Shown: piece by piece, positions 7,974-15,130 of the stretch
Numbering within the stretch: the stretch's first letter is position 1
Layout of the letters: each line of letters begins with the position of its first letter
Assembly: GCA_023390055.1 (NCBI GenBank)
Contig: JAEWDP010000137.1
Span: forward strand, 1-20,618
DNA from: Pseudomonadota bacterium
Lineage (GTDB): Bacteria > Pseudomonadota > Alphaproteobacteria > Rhizobiales > Rhizobiaceae
Direction: 5' to 3'
DNA: 20,618 nucleotides
Translations under genes and position numbers: made by a program
The notes under the pieces: model-generated
The model's input: the letters and a program-made list of their open reading frames with translations, nothing else
The model's database searches: none
Told to the model about the DNA's origin: nothing

Positions 7974-9980
7974 CTAGGATGCGAGACCGATTGCTCGGGC
8001 GGCGCTGTGGTAAAGGGATTGGGTATCTTCGTCGAAGCGGAAGGTGTCGAGGAAGGTTGAAATATCATAGCCCACATTCTGACGCTTGAGGCGCACGACA
8101 TGGGCGGTCGCTTCCTCGACGCGCCCGGCAAGCGACAGGCAGTGGGCGGCCAGCGCCAGGATGTGCACATGCGCATTGGGGCGCGATGCGGCCTTCATCG
8201 CCCATTCGGCGGCTTCCTCGTGGCGGCCGAGCCGCACCAGCGCCATGGCACGGGTGCCGAACATGCCGAACAGCAATGGGTCGCAGGGGCTGAGCATGCG
8301 CGAATGGTCAGACGACGCGATTGCTGCGTCCGGATCTCCTACCTGCGAGTGGACGAACGCAACAGCGTAGTGCCCGAGCGCGAAATTCGGACTGAGGTCC
8401 ACAGATTGTTCGAGCGCGCGCGCCGCCTCGACCGCATCCCCGGTCAACCACAGGGCGCGTCCCATCGCCCAGTGCGCGGCGGGATTCCGGCTGTCGGTCA
8501 ATAGGCTACGGCCGGCGGCCTCAAGCGCCTGCCTGGTCTGCGCCTCGCGATCGTCCCAGCGCTGGAAGGCATTCTGCCAGTGCGTGAACGACAGGCCGGC
8601 CCAGGAACGCGAAAACGTCGGGTCGAGATTGACAGACCGCCGGAAGAATGCGGCGGCGCGGGCGTTCTCGTCGACAGTGAAATTATACATGTGCCAGAGG
8701 CCGCGATGGTAGCTTTCCCAGGCATCGAGGGAATCCGCCGGCTTAATGAGGGCGCGATTGCGTTCTGCAGCCTCGATCTCGGTAGCGATCGCCGAGACGA
8801 TGCCGTCGCAAAGTGAATCGAGCACGGGAAGATGGGCAGCCGCGTCCACCTCGAACCTCTCGGTCCACAGGATGCGAGAGGTTGCAGCCTCGGCGGCCTC
8901 TACCGTCACAGTCGTGACGTCAGCGTGGCGCTCCAGGAAACCAGTCGCGACATATTCCACGGCAAGTTGCTCGCCAATCTCGCGCAGGCCGAGCGCTTTG
9001 GAAGCTAGGGCGAATACGGATCCCCGGGCGATGACAAACAGGCTGCGCAGCCGTGCGAGCCTGCTGATGATGTCGTGGGTCAGCGCGTTGCCCAACTCGC
9101 TATGCACCTCCACACCCCCGTTGAGCTCGATGAAGGGCATCACGGCTATTGAGGCGTGTCGTGTGGCGGCAGATGCCGACGTGTCCGGCGCCAGCGGCAT
9201 GGCAGCTACCATGACCGGCGCCCCAGGGGCACTGCGCATTGTCGCCCATGCGGCGCGCACGGAGGCGAAGTCGATGCCCTCCGCGGCAAAACTCCGTGCC
9301 GCGGCCTCGACATGGCGGCTCGCCTCGTCGGCCATGCCGCGATGGACGAGTTCGGCGAGGAAGCGCAGGTGTGCCTGTGCGTCCAGCGGCGCGGTCTCCA
9401 GCCAGTCGCGCGCCGTGACGAGGCCCCTCGCGGTGCCTGGCGCGGACCTTCGGCCCGTCTCGGCGGCGACAGCGGCCTTCAGCAGGCGAAATTCGCTGCG
9501 CCGCCCGATCAGCCAGTGCTGCAGCTCGGAACTACCATCGACTTCCAGTCCATCGAGGAGGTCGCCGTCGAAGGCGCTCGTCAGGGATGCGAGTTCATCA
9601 TCGGAAATCTGCGCGATACCCGATCGCATCGCTGCAAGCACGGTCAGCACGTCGACCTCGCATTCTTCGAGGTCGAATGCGACGCGGCCCTCGTCTGTGA
9701 TCACGCGCGGGTGCCCTGGTTCGTCGAGCATCCGCCGCAGCTTGCTGAGGCACCATCTCAACTCGCCGCGCGGGTCATTCGGCACCTGCCACAGAAGCTC
9801 ACAGAGGCGTTCGCGCGATACCGGGTGAGACGAGAGGACAAGGTAGGCGATCAGCAAGCGCACCTTGCGCGATGGCGGCAGGGGCACGGGTTCACCGGCG
9901 CGCGACAACCTCAGCGGGCCGAGCAACCGCAATTCGATGCCTGTCACTGATGATCGTGTGGCGGAATCGTTTAATTCCAT
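7974..9980 (-). CDS. BTAD/SARP-like transcriptional regulator with TolB-like region and TPR repeats
   Basis: A 668-residue cytoplasmic regulator. Residues 15-105 are an OmpR-type winged helix (LRLLGPLRLSRAGEPV, then RGELRWCLSKLRRMLDEPG, the recognition part). Residues about 110-245 are the all-helical bacterial transcriptional activator domain (BTAD). Residues about 276-375 resemble the TolB-like segment found in adenylate-cyclase/SARP-like regulators: SIAVMPFIELNG, LTHDIISRLARLRSLFVIARGS and LAVEYVATGFLE. Residues about 420-625 are TPR repeats, e.g. ARAAAFFRRSVNLDPTFSRSWAGLS and EAARALEQSVDLSPNFALGHYAV. I chose ATG 9980, with GGAG just upstream. An in-frame GTG at 10004 would add eight residues. 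It is divergent from two PLP-enzyme genes 124 bases away and is likely their pathway-specific activator (inference). The ligand sensed by the TolB/TPR part is unknown. Confidence 0.9.
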   Translation of the reverse strand: MELNDSATRSSVTGIELRLLGPLRLSRAGEPVPLPPSRKVRLLIAYLVLSSHPVSRERLCELLWQVPNDPRGELRWCLSKLRRMLDEPGHPRVITDEGRVAFDLEECEVDVLTVLAAMRSGIAQISDDELASLTSAFDGDLLDGLEVDGSSELQHWLIGRRSEFRLLKAAVAAETGRRSAPGTARGLVTARDWLETAPLDAQAHLRFLAELVHRGMADEASRHVEAAARSFAAEGIDFASVRAAWATMRSAPGAPVMVAAMPLAPDTSASAATRHASIAVMPFIELNGGVEVHSELGNALTHDIISRLARLRSLFVIARGSVFALASKALGLREIGEQLAVEYVATGFLERHADVTTVTVEAAEAATSRILWTERFEVDAAAHLPVLDSLCDGIVSAIATEIEAAERNRALIKPADSLDAWESYHRGLWHMYNFTVDENARAAAFFRRSVNLDPTFSRSWAGLSFTHWQNAFQRWDDREAQTRQALEAAGRSLLTDSRNPAAHWAMGRALWLTGDAVEAARALEQSVDLSPNFALGHYAVAFVHSQVGDPDAAIASSDHSRMLSPCDPLLFGMFGTRAMALVRLGRHEEAAEWAMKAASRPNAHVHILALAAHCLSLAGRVEEATAHVVRLKRQNVGYDISTFLDTFRFDEDTQSLYHSAARAIGLAS

Positions 9981-10104
9981 GCGCGCTCCAACGCCGGCTC
10001 CCACGCTAAACCGGCAGAACGCATTCTATCATCCTGCGTGCAATCACAAAATAGAAACCGAAGCCGGCCTGGCGGTCCGGCGCTTCCGAACCATGGAGGA
10101 CCCA

Positions 10105-11193
10105 ATGTATACCAGAGCTAGTCCCAGAACGACCGAAGGCCGCGGGCGGCTGTTCGACAGCGTGATCGACACGATCGGCGACACGCCCGTGATCCGGATC
10201 AACAACCTGGGCCTCGAAGACCGTACGATCTACGTCAAAGCAGAGTTCTTCAACCCGGCTTCGTCGGTCAAGGACCGGCTGGCGATTGCCATTATCGAGG
10301 AAGCCGAGCGGACCGGCGCGCTGAAACCCGGTCAGACCGTGGTCGAGGCGACTAGCGGCAATACCGGCATTGGCCTCGCCATGGTCTGCGCTCAGAAGGG
10401 CTACCCGCTGGTCGTCACCATGGCGGACAGTTTCTCCGTCGAGCGCCGCAGGCTGATGCGCATGCTGGGTGCCAAGGTTGTGCTGACACCGCGCGCAGAG
10501 AAGGGGATCGGCATGTACCGCAAGGCGGTCGAGCTGGCGAAGAGCAACGGCTGGTTCCTCGCTCGCCAGTTCGAGACTACGGCCAATGCCGACATCCACG
10601 AGGCAACCACCGGCCGCGAGATCGTCAACGACTTTGCCGGATCGCGCCTCGACTGCTTCGTCACCGGATACGGAACGGGCGGGACGGTGGTTGGTGTGTC
10701 GCGGGTGCTGCGTCGTGAGCGTCCTGAAACCAGAATCGTGCTGGCCGAGCCCGCCAATGCGCAATTGATCGGCAGCGGACGCGTGCAGGAGCGTGGTCCC
10801 GATGGCGCGCCAGCCGCAAGCCACACTGCCTTCGAGCCACATCCGATCCAGGGCTGGACGCCGGACTTCATCCCGCGCGTCCTGCAGGAGGCCATCGACG
10901 GCAATTACTGCGACCAAGTCGTGCCGATCTCCGGCCCCAAGGCTATCGAGTGGGCAAAGCAACTGGCCCAGAAGGAAGGCATCTTCACCGGCATTTCGGG
11001 CGGTGGCACCTTTGGCGTCGCGCGGCAGGTGGCAGAACAGGCTCCCGAGGGTTCGGTTATCCTCTGCATGTTGCCCGATACCGGCGAACGCTACCTCTCG
11101 ACGCCCATGTTCGAGACCATTCCGGCCGACATGAACGAGGAGGAACTGGCGCTCTCACGCTCGACGCCTGGCTTTCAGCTCGCGGCGGAATAG
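10105..11193 (+). CDS. Cysteine synthase-like PLP enzyme (fold type II, beta-substituting)
   Basis: A 362-residue PLP enzyme of the O-acetylserine sulfhydrylase/cystathionine beta-synthase family. Visible motifs are the Schiff-base lysine Lys56 in NPASSVKDR, the substrate loop TSGNTG (83-88), the phosphate-binding GTGGT (190-194), and LPDTGERYLST (323-333) at the pyridine nitrogen. It departs from CysK: QFETTANADIHEATTG replaces the usual QF.NPANP...TTG, and about ten extra residues precede HPIQGWTPDFIP (246-257). A roughly 30-residue tail ending in ELALSRSTPGFQ is present. ATG 10105 has GGAGG five bases upstream. An upstream in-frame ATG at 10093 overlaps that ribosome site. A decarboxylase gene follows after nine bases. 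A beta-replacement on an activated serine is likely, but the nucleophile is unknown and ordinary cysteine synthesis is possible. Confidence 0.9.
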   Translation: MYTRASPRTTEGRGRLFDSVIDTIGDTPVIRINNLGLEDRTIYVKAEFFNPASSVKDRLAIAIIEEAERTGALKPGQTVVEATSGNTGIGLAMVCAQKGYPLVVTMADSFSVERRRLMRMLGAKVVLTPRAEKGIGMYRKAVELAKSNGWFLARQFETTANADIHEATTGREIVNDFAGSRLDCFVTGYGTGGTVVGVSRVLRRERPETRIVLAEPANAQLIGSGRVQERGPDGAPAASHTAFEPHPIQGWTPDFIPRVLQEAIDGNYCDQVVPISGPKAIEWAKQLAQKEGIFTGISGGGTFGVARQVAEQAPEGSVILCMLPDTGERYLSTPMFETIPADMNEEELALSRSTPGFQLAAE

Positions 11194-11202
11194 GAGGCTG
11201 TC

Positions 11203-12687
11203 ATGAGCCAGTCGGCGAAACAGGCTAATTCTGTGGTCCCGCGCCCAGCCGAGACACTCGATCCCTCGGACTGGTCGGGCGTAGCCGAACTCGCCCACCG
11301 GATGGTGGACGACGCCGTCGATCATATCTGCAATGTGCGCCGGCGGCCGGTGTGGCAGCCGATGCCGCCGGAGGCTGAGGCCACCTTTCACGGCCCGGCA
11401 CCCAAGGCGCCGACGCCGCTCGCAAAGGTATATTCGGTCGTCAGGCGCAACGTGTTCGCATATCCGATGGGCAACATCCACCCTCGCTTCTGGTCGTGGT
11501 ACATGGGCGCCGGCAATTTCACCGGCGCGCTCGGCGATTTCCTCGCTGCCGTCCAGGGCTCGAACCTTGGGGGCGGCAGCCATGCTGCCGCACTCGTCGA
11601 CCAGCAACTGGTTGGCTGGCTGCGCGACATGATCGGGCTGCCGCCGACCGCCAGCGGGACGCTCGTCAATGGCGGGTCGATGGCCAATCTTATCGGCCTG
11701 ACCGTCGCTCGCAACGCAATGGCACCGATTGATCTGCGCGAGGAAGGCGTCGGCGCGCTCGGCCGGCCGCTTCGCTTCTACGGATCCGACCAGCTCCATT
11801 CCTGCCACCGCAAGGCACTGGAGACGCTCGGCCTCGGCAACCGAGCACTGCGCCGCATCGTCACCGACGCGGCCTTCAGGATCGACGTCGCGGCGCTGCG
11901 GGAGGCGATCGGTGAGGACCGGAAGGCAGGCTTCCAGCCCGCCGGCATCATCGGCACGGCGGGCATCGTCAACACCGGCTCGGTCGACGATCTCGCCGCA
12001 CTTGCGGAAATCGCCGACGAGGAAGGGCTCTGGTTCCACGTCGACGGCTGCATCGGCGCGCTGGTGGCGCTCGCCCCGGAGAACGCCTGGCGGGTCAAGG
12101 GGATCGAACACGCAGATTCCGTCGCCCTCGATCTGCACAAATGGCTGCATGCGCCGTTCGAGGTGGGATGTGCCCTGTTGCGCGACCATGCGACCCACCG
12201 CCGGACGTTTGCCGTCTCTCCCGAATACCTGAAGGGGACGGCACGCGGACTGGCCTCCGGCGAGTGGCTACACGAATACGGTCTCCAGACGAGCCGCGGC
12301 TTTGGTGCGTTGAAAGTCTGGATGGCGCTCATGGAGCACGGCACGGAAAAATTCGGACGGCTAATCGACCAGAACATCGGGCAGGCGCGCATGCTGGCCG
12401 ATCTCGTGCGCAGCAATCCACCGCTCGAATTGATGCTGGAGCCGGAACTCAACATCGTCTGCCTCCGTTATGCGCCTACCGGCGCTTCGGAAGAGGATGT
12501 GCGGGCGATTAACACCGAGATCATGGTGAGGCTGCAGGAGACCGGCGTCGCCGCTCTGTCCGACACCGTGATCGGCGACCGACACTGCCTGCGCGCGGCG
12601 ATCTGCAATCACCGCACGCGCGACGAGGACCTGCACCTCCTGATCGCCGAGATGATGAAGCTGGGCACGCAGCTGTCGGGCGCCTGA
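11203..12687 (+). CDS. Group II PLP-dependent amino-acid decarboxylase
   Basis: A 494-residue decarboxylase of the aromatic-L-amino-acid/glutamate/2,4-diaminobutyrate family. The PLP lysine is Lys313 in LDLHKWLHAPFEVG. The cofactor aspartate is Asp281 in WFHVDGCIGA, and the stacking histidine is His199 in SDQLHSCHRKALETLG. NIHPRFWSWYMGAGN (91-105) and NGGSMANLIGL (156-166) are the family's substrate- and phosphate-region motifs. The length is standard. AGGAGG lies five bases before the ATG, and the gene starts nine bases after the cysteine-synthase-like gene, so the two are surely cotranscribed. The substrate cannot be read from sequence. Its coupling to a beta-substituting enzyme suggests a beta-substituted alanine that would become a substituted ethylamine, but aromatic amino acids remain possible. 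Confidence 0.92.
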   Translation: MSQSAKQANSVVPRPAETLDPSDWSGVAELAHRMVDDAVDHICNVRRRPVWQPMPPEAEATFHGPAPKAPTPLAKVYSVVRRNVFAYPMGNIHPRFWSWYMGAGNFTGALGDFLAAVQGSNLGGGSHAAALVDQQLVGWLRDMIGLPPTASGTLVNGGSMANLIGLTVARNAMAPIDLREEGVGALGRPLRFYGSDQLHSCHRKALETLGLGNRALRRIVTDAAFRIDVAALREAIGEDRKAGFQPAGIIGTAGIVNTGSVDDLAALAEIADEEGLWFHVDGCIGALVALAPENAWRVKGIEHADSVALDLHKWLHAPFEVGCALLRDHATHRRTFAVSPEYLKGTARGLASGEWLHEYGLQTSRGFGALKVWMALMEHGTEKFGRLIDQNIGQARMLADLVRSNPPLELMLEPELNIVCLRYAPTGASEEDVRAINTEIMVRLQETGVAALSDTVIGDRHCLRAAICNHRTRDEDLHLLIAEMMKLGTQLSGA

Positions 12688-12708
12688 GGCAGGACCATTG
12701 GGCAGCGA

Positions 12709-13116
12709 ATGGAAGACTGGCTGGCGATGATGAACGACGTTGAAGTCGACCTGCTCGAGGCCGGCGAAGGTCGATTCGTCGTGCTCATTCATTCCAGCAT
12801 CGCTGGCACTTGCCGATGGCGAAAGCTGACGGAGATCCTCGCCTGCCCCCACCATGTGAAAACGGTCAACCTGTTCGGGTGCGGACGCGCGGCATCCTTG
12901 CCCGAAAGCGACCGGCAGACGCTCGCCGATGATATCGCGCTCGTCGGGCAAGCGTTTAGCGGATCGGTCGCCATGCAATTCGAATATTCGGGCCGGCAAC
13001 GGGCTGATGATACGATTTTTTTTAACGCGACGTCGAATCTTCGCCGGCCCGTTCGTCCTGGACATATCAGGCGGCGAAACGCCGCTCGACAGGAAACAGC
13101 CAAACCACAGGGATAA
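12709..13116 (+). pseudogene. Alpha/beta-hydrolase N-terminal remnant
   Basis: The frame of 135 residues starts like an alpha/beta-hydrolase: VVLIHSSIAGTCRWRKLTEILA (24-45) matches the strand-oxyanion loop-helix of the fold (HG.AG...W), and VNLFGCGRAA (53-62) matches the D..G.G.S turn. TLADDIALVGQ (71-81) matches the helix before the nucleophile elbow. After about residue 83 (base 12955) the likeness ends and the sequence becomes arginine-rich and unlike the fold. No nucleophile elbow (G.S/D.G) or catalytic histidine follows. It lies 21 bases after the decarboxylase stop, so it was probably the third gene of that operon and has decayed by deletion. A run of eight T at 13016-13023 and a small hairpin at 13071-13085 lie in the degraded part. 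Confidence 0.6.
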
Positions 13117-13285
13117 ACTTATGCCCAGCACGATCAGTCTGCACCACGTCGTCGCCATAAGGCACGAGAAATTCTATCGCATCTCCGAGATGAACGAGTG
13201 AATGCCGTGAGCCATCGCGGCGGCCGGTGCTCGGATGCGGTCGCGATGCCACGTCAATGTCGACGCTGACCTGAAAGGAGCGACC

Positions 13286-13618
13286 ATGCCGAAGTTTGTG
13301 ACGATCGGATACGGAGACCGGGAGGGCTACGATTGCACCCCGGAGGCCATTCGGGATGCGGCGCACGCACACGATGCAAAGTTGCGCAAGGACGGCGTCC
13401 TGATGGGCATCGCCGGCGCTCCGGTGCAGGTGCGCAATCCCGAGGCCCGCCGGGTCGAGACGACGGCTGGTCCGTTCATGACCTCGTCGTTGCCGGTGGC
13501 CGGTTTCGCCATCATCGAGGCCGCCAATCTGGCAGAGGCCGTCGACATGGTCTCGCGAACGCCCTGCGCCGTTGCCCACGGCGTTGTCGAAGTTTGGCCG
13601 CTCGACAAAACGGCATAG
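13286..13618 (+). CDS. YCII-like small protein
   Basis: A 110-residue protein resembling the YCII/DGPF-related ferredoxin-like fold. It opens with a beta strand (PKFVTIGYGDR) and a helix with HAHDAKLRKDGVLMGIAG. A second half follows with RRVETTAGPFMTSSLPVAGFAIIEAANLAEAVDMVSRTPCAVAHGVVEVWPL. The TAGPF...GF.IIEA.NL.EA arrangement is characteristic of this family, including the T.GPF (DGPF-like) element. Members are often of unknown function or act in small-molecule tailoring and dehalogenation. AGGAG lies six bases before ATG 13286, which decides the start over upstream in-frame codons. It follows the PLP-enzyme genes on the same strand and shares their high G+C, so it may belong to the same pathway. 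Confidence 0.8.
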   Translation: MPKFVTIGYGDREGYDCTPEAIRDAAHAHDAKLRKDGVLMGIAGAPVQVRNPEARRVETTAGPFMTSSLPVAGFAIIEAANLAEAVDMVSRTPCAVAHGVVEVWPLDKTA

Positions 13619-13996
13619 CATGGCGGTGCCGACGGAATGCAACATGACACAAGCGTTATGACGCTTGCCTCGCATTTTGGGAGAGGTTTGCATCAGCTTG
13701 CATATAGAGGAACCACAACCGTTTTCGACCTCGATGCAGTTGGTCTTGCCGCGGAGCATCAACCCAACCGTAACTGTCCTCCGGCTGGTCGCGGCCAAAT
13801 ATTGCCATGACGGGTGTGGTGCGGGTGGTCCTATCAATAACGCGAGGAATGAGCGTCTGCTTGCTCGTGTTCGCAATGACGGGCGATGATGTGATCCCTT
13901 CGTTGGATTTTAATCCGTAGGCGATCCCCCGTGGAGCTTGACGACCGGTGTCTCATCATCCTCAGCATGCGGATTTCATCCAATCGTTCGGTTTTC
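13619..13996. other. Intergenic stretch without a supported gene
   Basis: About 380 bases after the YCII-like gene. Near its start, CAAGCGT (13650-13656) and ACGCTTG (13661-13667) form a perfect seven-base-pair stem with a four-base loop. It lacks an immediate T-run, so it is only a weak terminator candidate. The open frames here have no ribosome site and no recognisable family. G+C falls across this stretch, marking the right border of the G+C-rich block. No insertion-sequence ends were recognised. Confidence 0.5.
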
Positions 13997-14048
13997 TCTA
14001 TTAGAATGATCTTCTAATAGAATTGGAGTTTCCTAGAATCATATTCTA
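13997..14048. promoter_or_regulatory. TAGAA/TTCTA dyad array, probable LysR operator
   Basis: TCTATTAGAA (13997-14006) and TTCTAATAGA (14012-14021) are perfect ten-base inverted repeats around a five-base spacer. TAGAAT (14034-14039) and ATTCTA (14043-14048) form a second dyad. The element TAGAA or its complement occurs five times in about 50 bases. The first dyad contains a T-N11-A core typical of LysR binding sites. The array ends 31 bases before the start codon of the membrane-protein gene whose downstream neighbour encodes a LysR regulator, so it is the natural operator and activation site. Confidence 0.75.
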
Positions 14049-14079
14049 AGAGTGGCGCCAGCAGCAGGATAAGAAGACT

Positions 14080-15108
14080 ATGAGCCATTCCTCCACACTC
14101 GACGGCGGTGCCGAAGACGGCCCGCTTGCAAAATACGCGCCGGGACTGATCCTGGTTGCGATCATCACCGCTTCTGCGTACGGCGTCCGGCATCTGCCTT
14201 TTCTATCCGTACTGAGTCCAATGATCACGGCGATCTTCGTGGGAATGGTTTTTGCAAATGTGGTCGGGTTTTCGTCTCTTGCTAACGCCGGGATAGCGGT
14301 TGCCGGCAAACGATTGCTTCGCCTGGCCGTCGCGCTGCTCGGTTTGCAGCTGACATTCACACAACTTGCTGACATCGGCGTCAAAGGCATTGTCTGCGCT
14401 ATTGCCGCCTTGCTACTGACGTTTCTGTTTACGCTTGGAATGGGCAGGTTGCTGAAGGTCGATCGAAGCCTTGGCGTGTTGCTCGCCACCGGGACCTCCG
14501 TATGCGGTGCGTCCGCCATCGCCGGTGCGAACGCCGTGGTGAGAGCAAATGATGAAGAGGTATCTTATGCTGTTGCCTGCATCACCATTTTTGGTACAGC
14601 AGCAATGTTCCTCTACCCCTTTCTGCAGGCACTGCTAGACCTGGCGCCGCAGGTTTATGGCATGTGGATTGGTCTTTCGGTCCATGAGGTCGCCCAGGTC
14701 GTCGGTGCAGGGTTTCAGGGGGGAGAAGTCGCAGGTGAGGTTGCTGTCATAACGAAGCTTGCGCGCGTGATGATGCTTGCGCCGCTTATCATCGGCCTGG
14801 CCATTCTCGTGAGAGGCGGCGGATCCGCATCGACGGGTGAGATGGCTCGCGGGTCGATGGTGCCTCTGTTTATTGTCGGCTTTCTGGCACTTGTCATGTT
14901 GAACAGTTCGGGACTGCTCAGTGAACAGCTTCGTGCGCCGATCGTATCTCTGACACCCGTTCTTCTGACTGCCTCCATGGCGGCCTTGGGACTTGGAACA
15001 AACTTTGCCAAATTGAAGAAGCACGGATATGGCCCTCTTTTACTGTCTGCCACTGCGTCACTGTTCATTGCCGTTGTCTCCCTTATCCTTGTAAGCTTCG
15101 TGCCTTGA
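14080..15108 (+). CDS. YeiH/PSE-family (UPF0324) membrane transporter
   Basis: A 342-residue polytopic membrane protein of the UPF0324 family, often named putative sulfate exporter (PSE) and including E. coli YeiH. About nine or ten hydrophobic helices are visible. Diagnostic segments are KRLLRLAVALLGLQLT (family K.LLR..V.LLG..L), ATGTSVCGASAIAGANAV (about 144-161), the helix ending MFLYPFLQALL, and GLSVHEVAQVVGAGFQGG. The last carries the conserved His-Glu pair. The transported substrate is not firmly established for the family; sulfur compounds such as sulfite or taurine-derived sulfur have been proposed. AAGAAG lies just upstream of ATG 14080. A LysR gene follows after 22 bases, and a dense dyad array precedes the gene. 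Confidence 0.92.
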   Translation: MSHSSTLDGGAEDGPLAKYAPGLILVAIITASAYGVRHLPFLSVLSPMITAIFVGMVFANVVGFSSLANAGIAVAGKRLLRLAVALLGLQLTFTQLADIGVKGIVCAIAALLLTFLFTLGMGRLLKVDRSLGVLLATGTSVCGASAIAGANAVVRANDEEVSYAVACITIFGTAAMFLYPFLQALLDLAPQVYGMWIGLSVHEVAQVVGAGFQGGEVAGEVAVITKLARVMMLAPLIIGLAILVRGGGSASTGEMARGSMVPLFIVGFLALVMLNSSGLLSEQLRAPIVSLTPVLLTASMAALGLGTNFAKLKKHGYGPLLLSATASLFIAVVSLILVSFVP

Positions 15109-15130
15109 TACAAATTAGAAGGGGTGAGAC

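Noticed and set aside
8746..9828. 360-codon plus-strand frame opposite the BTAD regulator
   Set aside because: A serine/arginine-rich shadow frame, antisense to a multi-domain protein with clear motifs.
10024..10056. TTCTAT/ATAGAA repeat in the regulator/PLP-gene divergent region
   Set aside because: Six-base arms 21 bases apart in an AT-rich stretch are too likely by chance to call an operator.
10006..10962. 318-codon minus-strand frame opposite the cysteine-synthase-like gene
   Set aside because: A shadow of a strongly supported plus-strand gene, with no recognisable domain.
11155..12198. Long minus-strand frame (347 codons) opposite the decarboxylase gene
   Set aside because: A shadow frame of a G+C-rich gene with intact motifs on the plus strand; the protein resembles no family.
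13067..13876. Long 269-codon minus-strand frame opposite the YCII-like gene
   Set aside because: It runs antisense to a well-supported gene, has low-complexity arginine- and histidine-rich composition and no family likeness.
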